From Epiperipatus broadwayi (lineage: Eukaryota; Onychophora; Udeonychophora; Euonychophora; Peripatidae), in assembly GCA_028023455.1 (NCBI GenBank), contig JAQFVV010000229.1, positions 492,501-556,500 of the forward strand: a stretch of DNA of 64,000 nucleotides. Direction: 5' to 3'. This document shows positions 30,715 to 42,329 of this stretch, one piece after another. The position numbers and the translations under genes are program-made. The notes below the pieces were generated by a model. It worked only from the letters and a program-made list of their open reading frames with translations, did no database searches and was not told the origin of the DNA. Position 1 is the first letter of the stretch. Every line of letters starts with the position of its first letter.

Positions 30715-31969
30715 TGTGCTTGTCTTATAGATAAAGATGCCGCTGGATGGCGCCGTTTTCATGCGAAAACTATAAAATATGACCATTCCCCGCCATTGAT
30801 TATAATAATTTTGCTGAGCTTTTTTGTAATGCGAAAATAAAAACAAAACAAAATCATCTTTTATAAATATTATTTTTTATTAACGTATACAATTTAAATG
30901 ATAATAATAAATGTAAAATAAAATCAACAAATTACAATTTGATTCGTATTTTTTCTATCGTATATTTTTTTACTTGTGTTACGGCTTTTTTTTTATCAAT
31001 TTTCTATCTGATATTTTTTTACTTGTGTTACGACTTTTTTGTTGTTGTTGTTTAACTAAAAAATAATAATCATAATAATAAGTAAAATTTCTTAGTCTAT
31101 TTTTTATTTTTTTAGTCTTCGTTTTACATTTTTTTTTTTTTACAAAGAGATATTACAGCTATTTTTTACTTCAAATAGAATGACAATACAAAGTAAAAGT
31201 TGTTAGGTTAGGTTTAGGGTTAGTTTTAGGGTTAGGTTTAGGGTTAGTTTTAGGGTTAGGTTTAGTTTTAGGGTTAGTGTTCTGTTGTTTGTAATGCTAA
31301 AATAAAATAATTCAAAATCGTAACCGTACTCTACAAAAGAAAGAAACTCAAACTTTTTTAAACAACAACAAACACATATAAATGTCTTCTTTACTTATTA
31401 AACATGTTTATAATATTTGCTTTTTATGAAATTTACAAAAAATCGTGTATATTTGTACTTTTCTTACTGGATATTTTTTTGGTACCACTCTTTTTTAATT
31501 CAAAAATATACACACGGTAGAATCTTCTTTCTCTCGTGGAATGTTTGGAATGTTACGAACAGTATATTTATTTAACGCGTTATCTAATTGCAACTCACTA
31601 AAAACGTAGATATTTAACATTTTCTCAATTAAAACTTCAACAAAGTACATTGTAAAAAGTCTTAGAATTATTACTTTAAAAATTCTGAACATTTCAATAC
31701 TTTAAAATAAAAAAATATCCAATGAGAACAACATTTCCATCCAATTCAAATACAAACTCTCTCATCAAGCCGTAACTATTTTATAAACTGCGCGAATTCG
31801 GAAAATTTATTTGCTGTGATGCGACATACATGCTGTACTGCAACACGACATAGCAGCCTGCATTCTGTAGCACAACAAAAAAGTTGTATAGGGTTCGAGT
31901 GAAACAGCATTTTTATGTGTTTTAGCGTGAAAACCACGCCATTGCATCTTTAGCTGTAAGATAAGTACC
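30715..31969. mobile_element. ~1.3 kb DNA transposon copy 2 (8 bp target duplication, TTAGGG tract)
   Basis: Second copy of the element at 7308-8604, same orientation. It is flanked by TTTTAATC at 30707-30714 and 31970-31977. The ends are TGTGCTTGTCTTATAGATAA and, as the complement of the right end, GGTACTTATCTTACAGCTAA; similarity of the inverted ends runs for about 50 bp with gaps (AAGATGC, ATGGCG, GTTTTCA). The GTTAGGGTTAG-type tract at about 31205-31280 is longer than in copy 1. No transposase. This copy keeps more CpGs than copy 1, so it is probably the younger or less methylated one. Confidence 0.8.
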
Positions 31970-31977
31970 TTTTAATC

Positions 31978-32500
31978 TTCATTTTTATTTATTAAATGGA
32001 GTCAAATTTTATTAGAGTGGATTGAGGTACCATTGAGTCCAATTGAAAAGTTGCCTTAGTAGCATTAATGTCAGCAAATAGATGTTATAAATAAAACTGA
32101 AATGCTTTAACTCTAGATGTGATATGTTGGACTATTTCCATCATCTATGAATTAATGTTGAATGTATTGAAAATTTTAAACTTTATTTAAACTTTCCAAA
32201 TGCAAACAACTTGTTAGTAATAACACACAAATAGACAAGACAGGTTAGTAATTACACAATGTTTCAAGTAGTATTATTCTCCACTTTTCTTTAGGTCTGG
32301 CTGGCCTATATGCACATTGACAATATGCACTTAGAAGTCGAACTTGCACCTTTAGATTCTTGAATATCAAATTTAGGACAAATGCTCTACAAACTATGTT
32401 ATTCTGTCAAAGACAACATATAGTAAAAATTTGATATATTTATATATGAGGGTTGGTTCAAGTCCTCCTGAGTTCTTCAATTTTTTTATATGAGCAAGGC
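31978..32500. other. Intron sequence
   Basis: Nothing recognised. Confidence 0.55.
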
Positions 32501-32559
32501 TAATTAGTTTTTATTATTATTATTATTATTGTTTAATATTTTTCCTAAGAGCAAGATTA

Positions 32560-33131
32560 ATTAGAGGCTTCCACACATTGTGTATTGCCACACTAGATTG
32601 ACTTAAAGGATTATTTACTATTGTTATATGAGCAGCTTCCTTGAATTTTCTTCAATGCATTTTTATCCAATATCTTTGTATTTTCTTAAATAAATATATG
32701 GTCATTAGTACCTACATGATCTTCTACTGTAGACACATCTGTTTTTTTCTCTTTTAAACATTAGTTTGTGCTCTTTCAATCACTGTTCAACAGGGCAACA
32801 GGTCTCACCAATGTGTTTCCTTCCACATTCACATGGTGTCTCATAGATGCAGTTTTTGTTCTTCAGCATTTCCAGTTTAGGCTTAGTAGAAGTAAGAATT
32901 TGTCAAAATGTGGTATGACTTTGAAAAGCTGTTCTTATGTTATATTGATGGCAAATTTTCTTTAATTTGTCTGCCATTCCTGATATGTATGGATACATTA
33001 CCATACCAATAACTTTTTTTCTCTTTTGGTGTCTCTTTTTGTTGTCTATTGAAGGTTTTCCTGTTGACTGCTGATGGATAACCATTCTTTATAAGCATTT
33101 CTTCTATGGTGATCTTTTCTTTTTCAAATCA
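32560..33131 (-). pseudogene. Penelope-like element A, C-terminal part with GIY-YIG domain
   Basis: Minus-strand remnant of the segment downstream of reverse transcriptase. It begins EEMLIKNGYPS, continues with PYISGMADKLKKICHQYNI, the usual link region, and then CIYETPCECGRKHIGET with LKEHK downstream (32763-32870). The C-x-CG..HIGET...EQxLKEH pattern is the GIY-YIG nuclease domain of animal Penelope-like retroelements, which nicks the target. A stop interrupts EQ*LKEH, and the tail is frameshifted, ending near 32560. The orientation is opposite to the adjoining reverse-transcriptase piece, and about 65 bp at the junction is present in both pieces as an inverted repeat. Confidence 0.82.
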
Positions 33132-33592
33132 CCCTTGCTCAGCAACATTTATATGGAAGAATTTGAAACCACAGCCATAAATACTACTCCATGTCCACCT
33201 AAAGTGTGGCTTCAATATGTTGATGATACATTTGTGGTATGGCCACATGATGAGGTACAATTACAGTCATTCTGGATGCACATTAACAACATATTTCCTC
33301 AATTAAATTCACAAAGAAATCAGAAAAAGAACAACAATTGGCATTCTTGGATGTTCTTGTGACAAGACTCCCTCAGGGCAAAGTAAAAACAACAGTGTAT
33401 AAGAAACCAATACACCCACTGACAAGTACTTGTCATATATGTTCAACCATACAAGAAGCACTAAACATGGAATTGTACTATCACTATGGAACAAAGCAAA
33501 GGAGGTTTATTCAGAAACCAGTGATTTGAAAAGAAAAAAGATTCACATAGAAGAAATTCTTATGAAGAATGGTTATCCATCAAGCTGCTAAC
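33128..33592 (+). pseudogene. Penelope-like element A, reverse transcriptase part
   Basis: Plus-strand remnant of the RT palm: LLSNIYMEEFE, then LQYVDDTFVVW with the catalytic YVDD at 33216-33227, FLDVLVTRLPQGKVKTTVYK, and in another frame THTDKYLSYMFNHTRSTKHG. THTDRYL after a VYRKP-like motif is diagnostic of the Penelope/Poseidon-type elements. At least two frameshifts (around 33310-33340 and 33410) make it non-functional. The frame goes on to EEILMKNGYPS and stops at about 33590, where R-family repeat sequence begins. Read on the minus strand, the RT portion is inverted in front of the C-terminal portion. Confidence 0.85.
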
Positions 33593-33741
33593 ATTAAAAT
33601 ATGAGATTTATGGGATTTGAATTGATGATGTTTGCTTCCGCTTTGTTTTTGTTTTTTTTTTGTTTTTTTTTTTAATTTAATGGCAGTTGAGGCAGGTTTC
33701 AGAAATTAACCGAAAGTACTTCTGGGGATTTAAGGATTGTG

Positions 33742-33745
<4 letters not shown>
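33580..33745 (+). repeat. R repeat copy with hammerhead-like core
   Basis: AAGCTGCTAACATTAAAATA through TTAATTTAATGGCAGTTGAG and AAGTACTTCTGGGGATTTAA matches the foldbacks at 10061 and 10444. It follows directly on the Penelope-like RT fragment. At 33684-33724 a weak hammerhead-like layout is visible: CAG stem I, TTGAGGCA in place of CUGANGA, a GGTT/AACC stem II, GAAA, palindrome AGTACT, T, CTG. Confidence 0.5.
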
Positions 33746-33776
<31 letters not shown>

Positions 33777-33784
33777 CAAGATAC

Positions 33785-33824
<40 letters not shown>

Positions 33825-33830
33825 TGTAAC
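33746..33830. repeat. (TA)n microsatellite
   Basis: Two TA runs (about 33747-33772 and 33786-33825) separated by AATACAAGATACA. Confidence 0.9.
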
Positions 33831-36800
33831 CCAAATCTCAGGTTACAATTAAACAGGAGTAAAAGATAATGTGTTGAGATGAGTGCATTTATGTAGAATG
33901 CATTTGAGATTGGACATTCTTTAGAAAAGTAAACTAAAATAAACATATATTTGTTCTATTTAAAACAATGATAAATAATTATTGTATAAAATCATGATAT
34001 GTATAATTATTATAATAATTAAATACCTTAGGGTACTTTTGTAAATTTATCAAAAAAATCTTAATGTGTCCTTAAGTGTATACATTGTATTGTGATGTTT
34101 AATGTATAAAGTCTTACTCTAAGATAAATGAGTATGTTTCTTCAGATATGGTTAGCAATTAACTCTCTCATTATCAGATTAAAAGTAAAGTCAAATCAAT
34201 TAATTTTCTCAGGGATCTTAACTAAATGTAATTTAATTATTTATTTAATGAACTATAAAATTAAAATTTATAAGTAGGTATCAAAAGGATTTTGTTGTTC
34301 CTCACCATATCTTACTGAGTTTTATATTACAACTAGAAAAAATAATAAGTGATGCAAATGGATTCAATAAAAATAATTAATTTAACAAAGTGGAAGTATG
34401 ACCTCATTTATTTTGATAAAGTGTAAAAGATGATGATTTCAGTAATGGCAGGCAATGGCATTTTAAATATAACAATTATTTTATTATTAATAACAATTAT
34501 ATAAAAACAATACAACAAAATATTAGTGAACAATTTTTCTACTAATATCAAAAGTTCTCTGCAAAATAATTACAATTATTATCATTCATTCTCTTTAAAT
34601 AATTTAACATAGGCATATGATTATACGTATGCTCAATAAAGTGATGCAAATATAAAATACTCTATTTGAGAGGGCTGTACATTATTCATCCAATGCCTAA
34701 TGTTACTTATAGGTGGATAGGAATGTTTTACGATCTCTTTAATTTTTAACAGTCACAATTAGTCCACTAGCAACTTCATTTCTAAGATTGGTCTAGTTTC
34801 TTAACAGTCACATCACTGCTAGGCAAGTACATAACTTCATAAAATCTGACCATTGTTTCTCTTAATGGTATGGTTGGCTACATTGTCTAGTTTATATTAT
34901 ATGTTAAACATTCAATATTTAGTTAAGAGCAAATCTCAACTAACAAAGTTTAAAATTATGAATATCACAAGAATATTTTGTTACAGGATATAGTAATCAT
35001 TAAATTGTATATAATCATTACTAGGAACAATGAAGATAAACATTCCCTGGTGATTTAATTATTTACTCAGAACTTGTCTTAACTGAATAATATGAAGCTG
35101 AGAATAGGGACAAATAAAACATAAAGTAAACCAAGTAATGGGTGTATGGGATTTATAAATTAATTTAATGTAATGCAATCTATCTCTAATACAAAATATA
35201 ACAACAGATATTACATCTATACCCAAATCACACTAATAAGATAAGATAAATTATCTGAACCTTCTTATATATCAACATTCTCTTGATAACTTTTCAACAT
35301 AAAGAAACTTTTAGAAAAAGGCTTTAACTTTTATTATATGCGCCTTGAACGTTTATATTAGGTGACATCTAATAAAGGTTAAAACCTTTCTTTAGAAGTA
35401 TTTACATACTTCCTACACACTTAATAAAAAAATCACAATTACAATAATTATAAAAAAAAAAAAATCTATAATTTAAGAATAAAATTCATTAGACAATCAT
35501 TTTAACAAGTAATTCTCAAATATCGTGCACAGCTCAAAAGCATTATATTTGGGTATATCACACTTTTGAAGTAGGATCCAAAGACTATCAAAATTTTACT
35601 GGCAGTAATTTTAATAATATACACTTAACATTAAATCCACACATAATAGATTATTCTACTTGAAAATTAAGATTCCTAGCATAGATTAATAGACTGATTT
35701 TATCCAGAAATTTGTAGTAAATTACAATTATTACTCCTATACTTTATTCATGGCTATAGCGTAAATAATTATAAATCTTATCCTTGGGCTAACATCTGTG
35801 CTGTGGTTTGTATAAAATGAGAAAGTTAATCATTTAAGAGGCAATAAGGGATCCTAACTGTTGATGTGTATTATATACATTAAATGCAAAGATCTTATAA
35901 TCCATTGGTTTAAGCAAGATGAATTCATTCAGCTTTAATTCAGGATATCTTATTAAGTTATAAGTCATAGCAGAGAATAAATAATCCATTAATTCAAGTT
36001 AGTATCATCAATCTTCAGTAAGATATTAAATAGCTTTTATATAGAGAGAATTATATGATGAATGTTAATCCACAGTTTGTCAAAGTTTCTAATATTTAAT
36101 AAATCCATAGGTACCAGGCAGGCAGTATTATTTAACGCAAATTATTCTAATTTCAAAGAAGAGACAAATGATTTTTGAAATATTTTACATACAGAGTATC
36201 CCATAAGCAATTTTATAAAATTCAAACTTCAATGGTGACTGAAAATATTTAAGTTTTCTTTTCTTTTAAATAATATTCCATGATAATCCTTATTATTGTT
36301 GTAATTTATTCATATAGGTGAATGAAAAGATATATGTTGACAGCCAGGCAAAATGCCTCATAGGTTCCTCTACTCTTCCATGTTGGAAAAAGTGAACAAT
36401 ATGGTTAACTTTAAAATTTAATTGGATATAGTCTTTGATGTACTATAATTATTAAAAATGGCTTAAATTTTGATAGGAGGTCATATTTATAGCTTATCAT
36501 CATGTGGTCTGTAATATCATTTAATTTTCTTTGCCTTTCAAAACTGTGTGTTTAAAATGTGTTCCATTGCTATAGTAATAATCAATAGCAGACAACTTTG
36601 ATTGCCTGATGATTTCAAAAGTGCAAATTTTGCATTGTTTTTAAAATAAGCTTAAATATTAAAATTTTAATGTTATATCAATATTTTACTGTACCAATAA
36701 AATACAGTTATTTATTTGACATACAAATAATTTATAACATTTAAATATTATACAATAATAATTAGTTTGATTGTATTTTAAAGTTCTAGAAATTTCTTTA

Positions 36801-37412
36801 ATAAATTTATCTAATAAATAATTATTTATCTGAATTTTAATAATCAATAAAGTAAATTCCATTTAATTATTTTACACTGGAAATTTTGGAAATTGATTAT
36901 ATATTTTATCTTAGAAAAATTTATTCATACACACACATACATTCTAAAAGAATGTTAAATTTTATGTTCTAATTAAGTGTTATATTAGATGTTCAATTCT
37001 TCTAATATAAATATTAGATAAATGTTGCAAATATTATGTTTTATTGTAGTTGGGATACTTCAGCCTAGCTTATATAGTTTCTACATTATCAATTTTGTCG
37101 AGTGTATTTTCTGTTTGCATTTATATAAAAAAAGTCAACGGCGCTTTTTGAAAAGAAAAAAAAAATCAGACAAGCATTGGTTAATAAAATCTGTTTGGAG
37201 GACATTTTGGGTAACTTTCTAACAATGTATTAAAATAGGTAAAATTATAAGAGATGGTTTAAATTCACTTTTAACAAAAGCACTTGCCATTTTACCAATA
37301 ATAGTAATTGATTTATTTAATTCAACATGAAAAGGAAGCCAATATTTTTTTTACAGATTATGGCTATATTTATTAATTTCTCTAATAAAATATAAAGTTA
37401 CAATATATATAT
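33830..37412. other. Intron sequence, no gene recognised
   Basis: Begins with a short palindrome TTGTAACC...GGTTACAA (33825-33850), similar in wording to the LTR ends nearby. The rest is AT-rich with no frames or repeats I can name. Confidence 0.45.
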
Positions 37413-37863
37413 TATAATGATCGAAATGAAAGTGAAGATCGAATCTAACCGCAAAATGATATCTGCAACTACCAGGGCGCCATCTAGGCATTTAAACCTA
37501 GAAAAATTTATAAAGTAGGCAGATACGTGCTGTTAAGATTCCACTTTATTTAAATATTCCGATCATTAGCCCAAGTCACTAGCTTGCTTTTCAAACAATT
37601 TATAAACAATCATTTCCATTTACAGATTACATTAATTAATACCTGTTTTTATTTTTAAATCTTGTACTTTTTTATAAAAAAGTACGTTCAAATACTTATT
37701 TGTTTTTTTTTTTTAAAAAAATATTTTTAAAGTTTGGCATCTGTGCAAATGTATATACGTTTAACAAACATTTTAATTTTAGCGTTTAGTTTTTTACTTT
37801 TATTTGCGAACTTTTAAGTTTTTATTTTAAATTAATGTAACGACATATTTATATATCGTTACA
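37413..37863 (-). repeat. LTR, left copy of a minus-strand LTR retrotransposon
   Basis: 451 bp, nearly identical to 38577-39028. In minus orientation it starts TGTAACGATATATAAATATG; its other end, read on plus, is TATAATGATCG, a decayed match to TGTAACGATCG. The LTR thus has TG...CA ends with a ~9 bp inverted terminal motif. Several differences from its partner are CpG to TpG or CpA changes. The flanking sequence is low complexity, so the target duplication cannot be decided. Confidence 0.75.
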
Positions 37864-38576
37864 TATCAGTAAACTTCCTCAAAAAACAAAAACATTAAAA
37901 AAAAAAAAAAAGAATTTACTTAGTGTTAGTAATTATGTTACACAAATTGATTATATATGAAAATTTCAAAAGGACAAAACTTTTTTTTTACAAGACAAAA
38001 CAGTAATTACACACAAATATAATGATTAAAAAAAAATTGACTGTTGATTCCCTATTACCAGCTAAATCTCTGCCCCCTCCCTTCCAAGTTTCATTTCTCC
38101 TACCTTTAACTATTACTTAGGCAAGTTGAATGATTAGATTTTAATTTAACAAGACTTTTCTTTTTTTTTAAAAAAAAATATGATTTAGATTTATTATTAC
38201 GTTTTATTTATTAGTTTTTATTCCTCGAATTTATCTCTACATATGCGCAATTTTTTTTACTGGCAGCACTTTTTAAACAAAACTTCAAACTGCAACTCCA
38301 CGTCAATACAACAAATATATTTATACTAATTTCAGAAAAAATATTACGGGCATGATTTATTTTCAAAAGTACTAGTGGTTTATTAAACATCTGGCTATAA
38401 CTTTATGTTAGTACAAAAATGTACTTATTTCAGAAAAAACAACAAATGTTATTTGCATGATTCACTTTTAAAATTCTCAGGGCACTCGTGATTTATTAAA
38501 GTTAGAAAATTTCATCATCATCAATTCCCCTTCTCAGGGTCAATCTCTGAGGTAAGGCCACACTTGGGACGCCAAT
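37864..38576 (-). mobile_element. Internal region of a short LTR retrotransposon
   Basis: Only about 710 bp between the LTRs and no gag or pol frame, so this is non-autonomous or internally deleted. Next to the right LTR, read on minus, the sequence is ATTGGCGTCCCAAGTGTGG. That resembles the TGGCGCCCAACGTGGG primer-binding region of Gypsy-type elements and sets the orientation as minus. Confidence 0.6.
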
Positions 38577-39028
38577 TATAACAATCGAAATGAAAGTGAA
38601 GATCGAATCTAACCGCAAAACGATATCTGCAACTACCAGGGCGCCATCTAGGCATTTAAACCTAGAAAAATTTATAAAGTAGGCAGATATGCACTGTTAA
38701 GATTCCACTTTATTTAAATATTCCGATCGTTAGCCCAAGTCACTAGCTTGCTTTTCAAACAATTTATAAACAATCATTTCCATTTACAGATTACATTAAT
38801 TAATACCTGTTTTTATTTTTAAATCTTGTACTTTTTTATAAAAAAGTACGTTCAAATACTTATTTGTTTTTTTTTTTAAAAAAAAATATTTTTAAAGTTT
38901 GGCATCTGTGCGAATGTATATACGTTTAACAAACATTTTAATTTTAGCGTTTAGTTTTTTACTTTTATTTGCGAACTTTTAAGTTTTTATTTTAAATTAA
39001 TGTAACGACATATTTATATATCGTTACA
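38577..39028 (-). repeat. LTR, right copy
   Basis: Direct repeat of 37413-37863, ending ATATATCGTTACA. The high identity between the LTRs suggests a fairly recent insertion into the intron between the cyclase exons at 29656 and 39507. Confidence 0.75.
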
Positions 39029-39506
39029 ATATAAATCATTTTTATGCAACAGTAGTGAATTTGTAAATGGATTTCTAACTATTTTTTAAAACAAACAAAA
39101 AAAACACTTAAATCTTTAATACTCGTCAATTAATTAAGCCTGATGAGAAATGCTTTTTTTTTTCACTATTCCTATATGATGAATTGTTGTAACTTTGTTC
39201 TAAAATGGGCTATTTACAGGTTGTTTCATGACATTAAGTAATTATATATATATATTCACATAAACTGTTAGAAAAACATATGACTGAGAAAACTATTAAG
39301 CATTATGGCTATATATTATTATAAGCGCTTACTTATCTTCTTATGATTCTCGTATTTTTTTGTTGCTACCTGCCACTTAATTTATTATTGTTATGTATAT
39401 CTAATGCGTTAATATATTATTGATTTTTATATTTAACTTTCTTTTATGTGTACTATTTATCTATGACTATCTATATGTGTGTTGCATGTGTATACGTTTT
39501 TTGTAG

Positions 39507-39578
39507 AGTATTTTAGAGAACGACGACATAAAGTTGGATTGGACATTTAAATTTTCGCTGATGTATGATATAGCTAAG
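39507..39578 (+). CDS. Receptor guanylate cyclase, kinase-homology exon (LENDDIKLDW)
   Basis: A 72 nt, 24-codon exon with acceptor gttttttgtag and donor aag|gtaatt, phase 0 on both sides. It reads SILENDDIKLDW, then TFKFSLMYDIAK. It continues the previous exon exactly: EYCSRGSLD plus SILENDDIKLDW reproduces the family signature RGSLxDILENDxIxLDWMFxxSLxxDIxKG. The next exon should begin with GMxYLHxS and go on to HGNLKSSNCVVD. I saw nothing of that kind before the end of the window, so either the following intron exceeds 24 kb or I missed the exon. Assignment to a receptor guanylate cyclase is firm; assignment to one of the animal subtypes is not possible from these pieces. Confidence 0.88.
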
Positions 39579-40179
39579 GTAATTTATTTAATATGTATGT
39601 TTATGATTGTATGTATATGTGCACTTGCTTATATATTGTAACGGGATGGGGTGTTCAGGAAGTGGAAATAAATGAAAATGAAACTGGGTGATGGCAAAAC
39701 ATCATCATTCCCAGTCCATTTAAAATGAAATATTTATGAAAAGTATATTTAGGTAAGATATATTTAATAATAAAATGAGATTATAGATCTCAGTGAGATC
39801 ATTGAGAGATCAAAAGCTAACTCAAAAGAGCAACTAAAGCATAATTATTATCAACCAGCATTATAAAGTAAATATCAGTATAAGTAAATACTAGACAGAA
39901 ATAACCATCCATCATCATCATTGATGGGAATAAACAAATTAGTACAATAAAATATATAAATCAACAGTCAACCTTGTGACTAGATTGAAAATGGGTCTTC
40001 TGTAGACCAGGCTAACTATTGAGCCTTTGCCAGCTAGGGCAATTATTTAAATATAACTTGGATGCACCAGCTTAGTGCCCATCCATTAAAAATACACAGT
40101 AATCAAAAATTGAAACAATAATGCTGGGACATTTAAAACATGCTGATCATCATCAATGCTCTGACCACTTGTACTGGCC

Positions 40180-41571
40180 AACTATAAACTTAAATTTTTT
40201 TTAACAAGACTAAACTAAAATAAAATATAGTGCATGGGCTTTAAAGAGTATCCTTTTTTGCACCAACCAGGATGATGGTTGATCATCTCTGGATGCCCAA
40301 AGCATCAAACACATCCCCATTTATCCGTATCCAAAATCTAGCTCAGAGAACATGGGTTCTATTACTGTATGTGAACAAGAGATGATGGAATACAATTTTA
40401 ACAATTAAATAAGTTTATTAATAACAATAAAATAAATGATTAAGGTCTTATAAGGGCTCTGATTTTGAAAAATATTCAATAATAAAAGTCATTACACTGT
40501 AATTTACAATATTACTACAAAATTCACATTATTACATCAATTTACATTATTTCTTAATTAGTTTCTATAAACGCATATATATATATCCGTACACAGACGT
40601 GCGTTTTTTAATATACAAGAAATACATTCTAATTAACATAAAATGATTATATAAAAAAAAAACGTTAAACTTTACATGTATATATGCACAGACGCGCGAT
40701 TTAGGAATATACAATTAATATTAAAAAAAAAAAAAAATGAATTGACATTTAATCAAAAAAATATTAAAATTTTACATATATGAATGTGCGTGTATATACG
40801 CACACTGACTTTTATCTATTTCAACTCGTTACAATAATATTATATTTTTTCATAATTAATTCATTTGGAAAACACAAATTTCACACTTGGCCAACTATAA
40901 AATTAAATTTTTAGCAAGATTAAATTAAAATAAAATATAGTGCATGGGCTTTAAAGAGTATAATCTTATGCGCCAACCAGGAGGATGATTGATCATCACT
41001 GGATGCCCATAGCACTAAGTGCACATCCCCATTTATCCGTGTCCGAAATCTAACTCAGAGAACATGGGCTCTATTACTGTATGTGAACAAGAGATGATGG
41101 AATACCATTTTTAACAATTAAATAGGTTTATTAATAAAAAAATAAATGATTAAGGTCTTATAAGGGTTCTGATTTTGAATGGTATACAAAATTATATACA
41201 CAACTAAAGTTATTACATGGTTTACAATATTTCTTAATAAGTTTCTATAAACGCATATATATATCCTACACAGATGTGCGTTTTATAATATACAAGGAAT
41301 ACATTCCAATTAACATAAAATGATTATATAAAAAAAAAGAAGTTAAACTTTACATGCATATGCGCACAGACACGTGATTTAGGTATATACAATTAATATA
41401 AAAAAAAATGAATTGACATTTAATCAAAAAAAATATTAAAATCTTACTTATATGAATGTGCATGTATATAAGCATACTGACTTTTATCTATTTCAACTCG
41501 TTACAATAATATTATATTTTTTCATAATTAATTCATTTGGAAAACACAAATTTCACACTTATACGTGTGTA
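40180..41571. repeat. Tandem duplication of a ~690 bp unit
   Basis: Two direct copies, about 40180-40886 and 40887-41571. Each opens with TGGCCAACTATAAA, contains ATAGTGCATGGGCTTTAAAG, ATTTATCCGT, GAACAAGAGATGATGGAATA and CATATATATATCC-like stretches, and closes with TTTGGAAAACACAAATTTCA. Near the end of each is ACTCGTTACAA, resembling the CGTTACA termini of the LTR family at 37413. It probably belongs to a larger mobile element reaching from about 39637 (TGTAACGGGATGGGG) to about 42330. Confidence 0.7.
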
Positions 41572-41879
41572 TCAATATTAAAAAAAAATCTGTTTAACAA
41601 ATTCTATTATAGCTTTCTGTTATTCTTTTACAAAAAATATATAGTCAATTTTCCAGAGGTTAGAAAGCTTTTATTAGGTTACTTCTTAACGAATTATCAA
41701 TGTCTTTAAATTTAAAAATATAGATTTAAAAATGTCCATCAAATAAATTATTGAAAAACAACTCACTTTTGTATGCAAGTTTATCTGTGCTTCTCTTCGC
41801 ATATGTAGACACAGCAGCATACGTATAATTACTTCTTTATTCAACTGCTCTCTTGGGCAAGCTGTTTTTTTTTTTGGTC

Positions 41880-42300
41880 ATTCCAGGAAATTGTCATCAT
41901 CAGGTAAAAGTACATAATCCAGGTATGGTTGGCTTTTTTCTTTCTGTAGTCAGTTCCACTTATACTTAGATTTTGTAAACTTCAGGTCAGCAAGCTGTTT
42001 TCCAGAACACTTTTAAGGTTATGAATTACAAAGAATCTTGACCCGTTTCCTCCATGTAAATTCAAATTCCTCCAGTGAAATGTAGAGCAGCCACTTCCTT
42101 GCATTCTTAAATCTTCATGGCAGTTCTCTTGATAATTATACTAGCCATCCTTGCAGCTAGTTTTACTATGGCTATTTTCTGCTACAGTTACCAACTCTTC
42201 ACGAAATACTTGAGCCAACTTTATAGCTAGCTCTTCTGCTAACTCATAAAACTGCCAGCCAAACTGTTCTCTTTAAATTCCCTCTCCAGACTAACTGATA
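41880..42300 (-). pseudogene. Decayed coding-like frame of an unidentified element
   Basis: On the minus strand one frame reads EQFGWQFYELAEELAIKLAQ, then VFREELVTVAENSHSKTSCK, with one stop, then MQGSGCSTFHWRNLNLHGGN and RFFVIHNLKSVLENSLLT. The length, low stop density and composition differ from the AT-rich background, so I take it as a former coding region, probably of the element that holds the adjoining tandem repeats. I do not recognise a family. Confidence 0.35.
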
Positions 42301-42329
42301 TATTTTTAATCAGTCTTTTATAAACTCAT

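Noticed and set aside
41885-41920. Minus-strand CTGATGATG as a hammerhead box
   Set aside because: No GAAA box in range and no flanking pairing.
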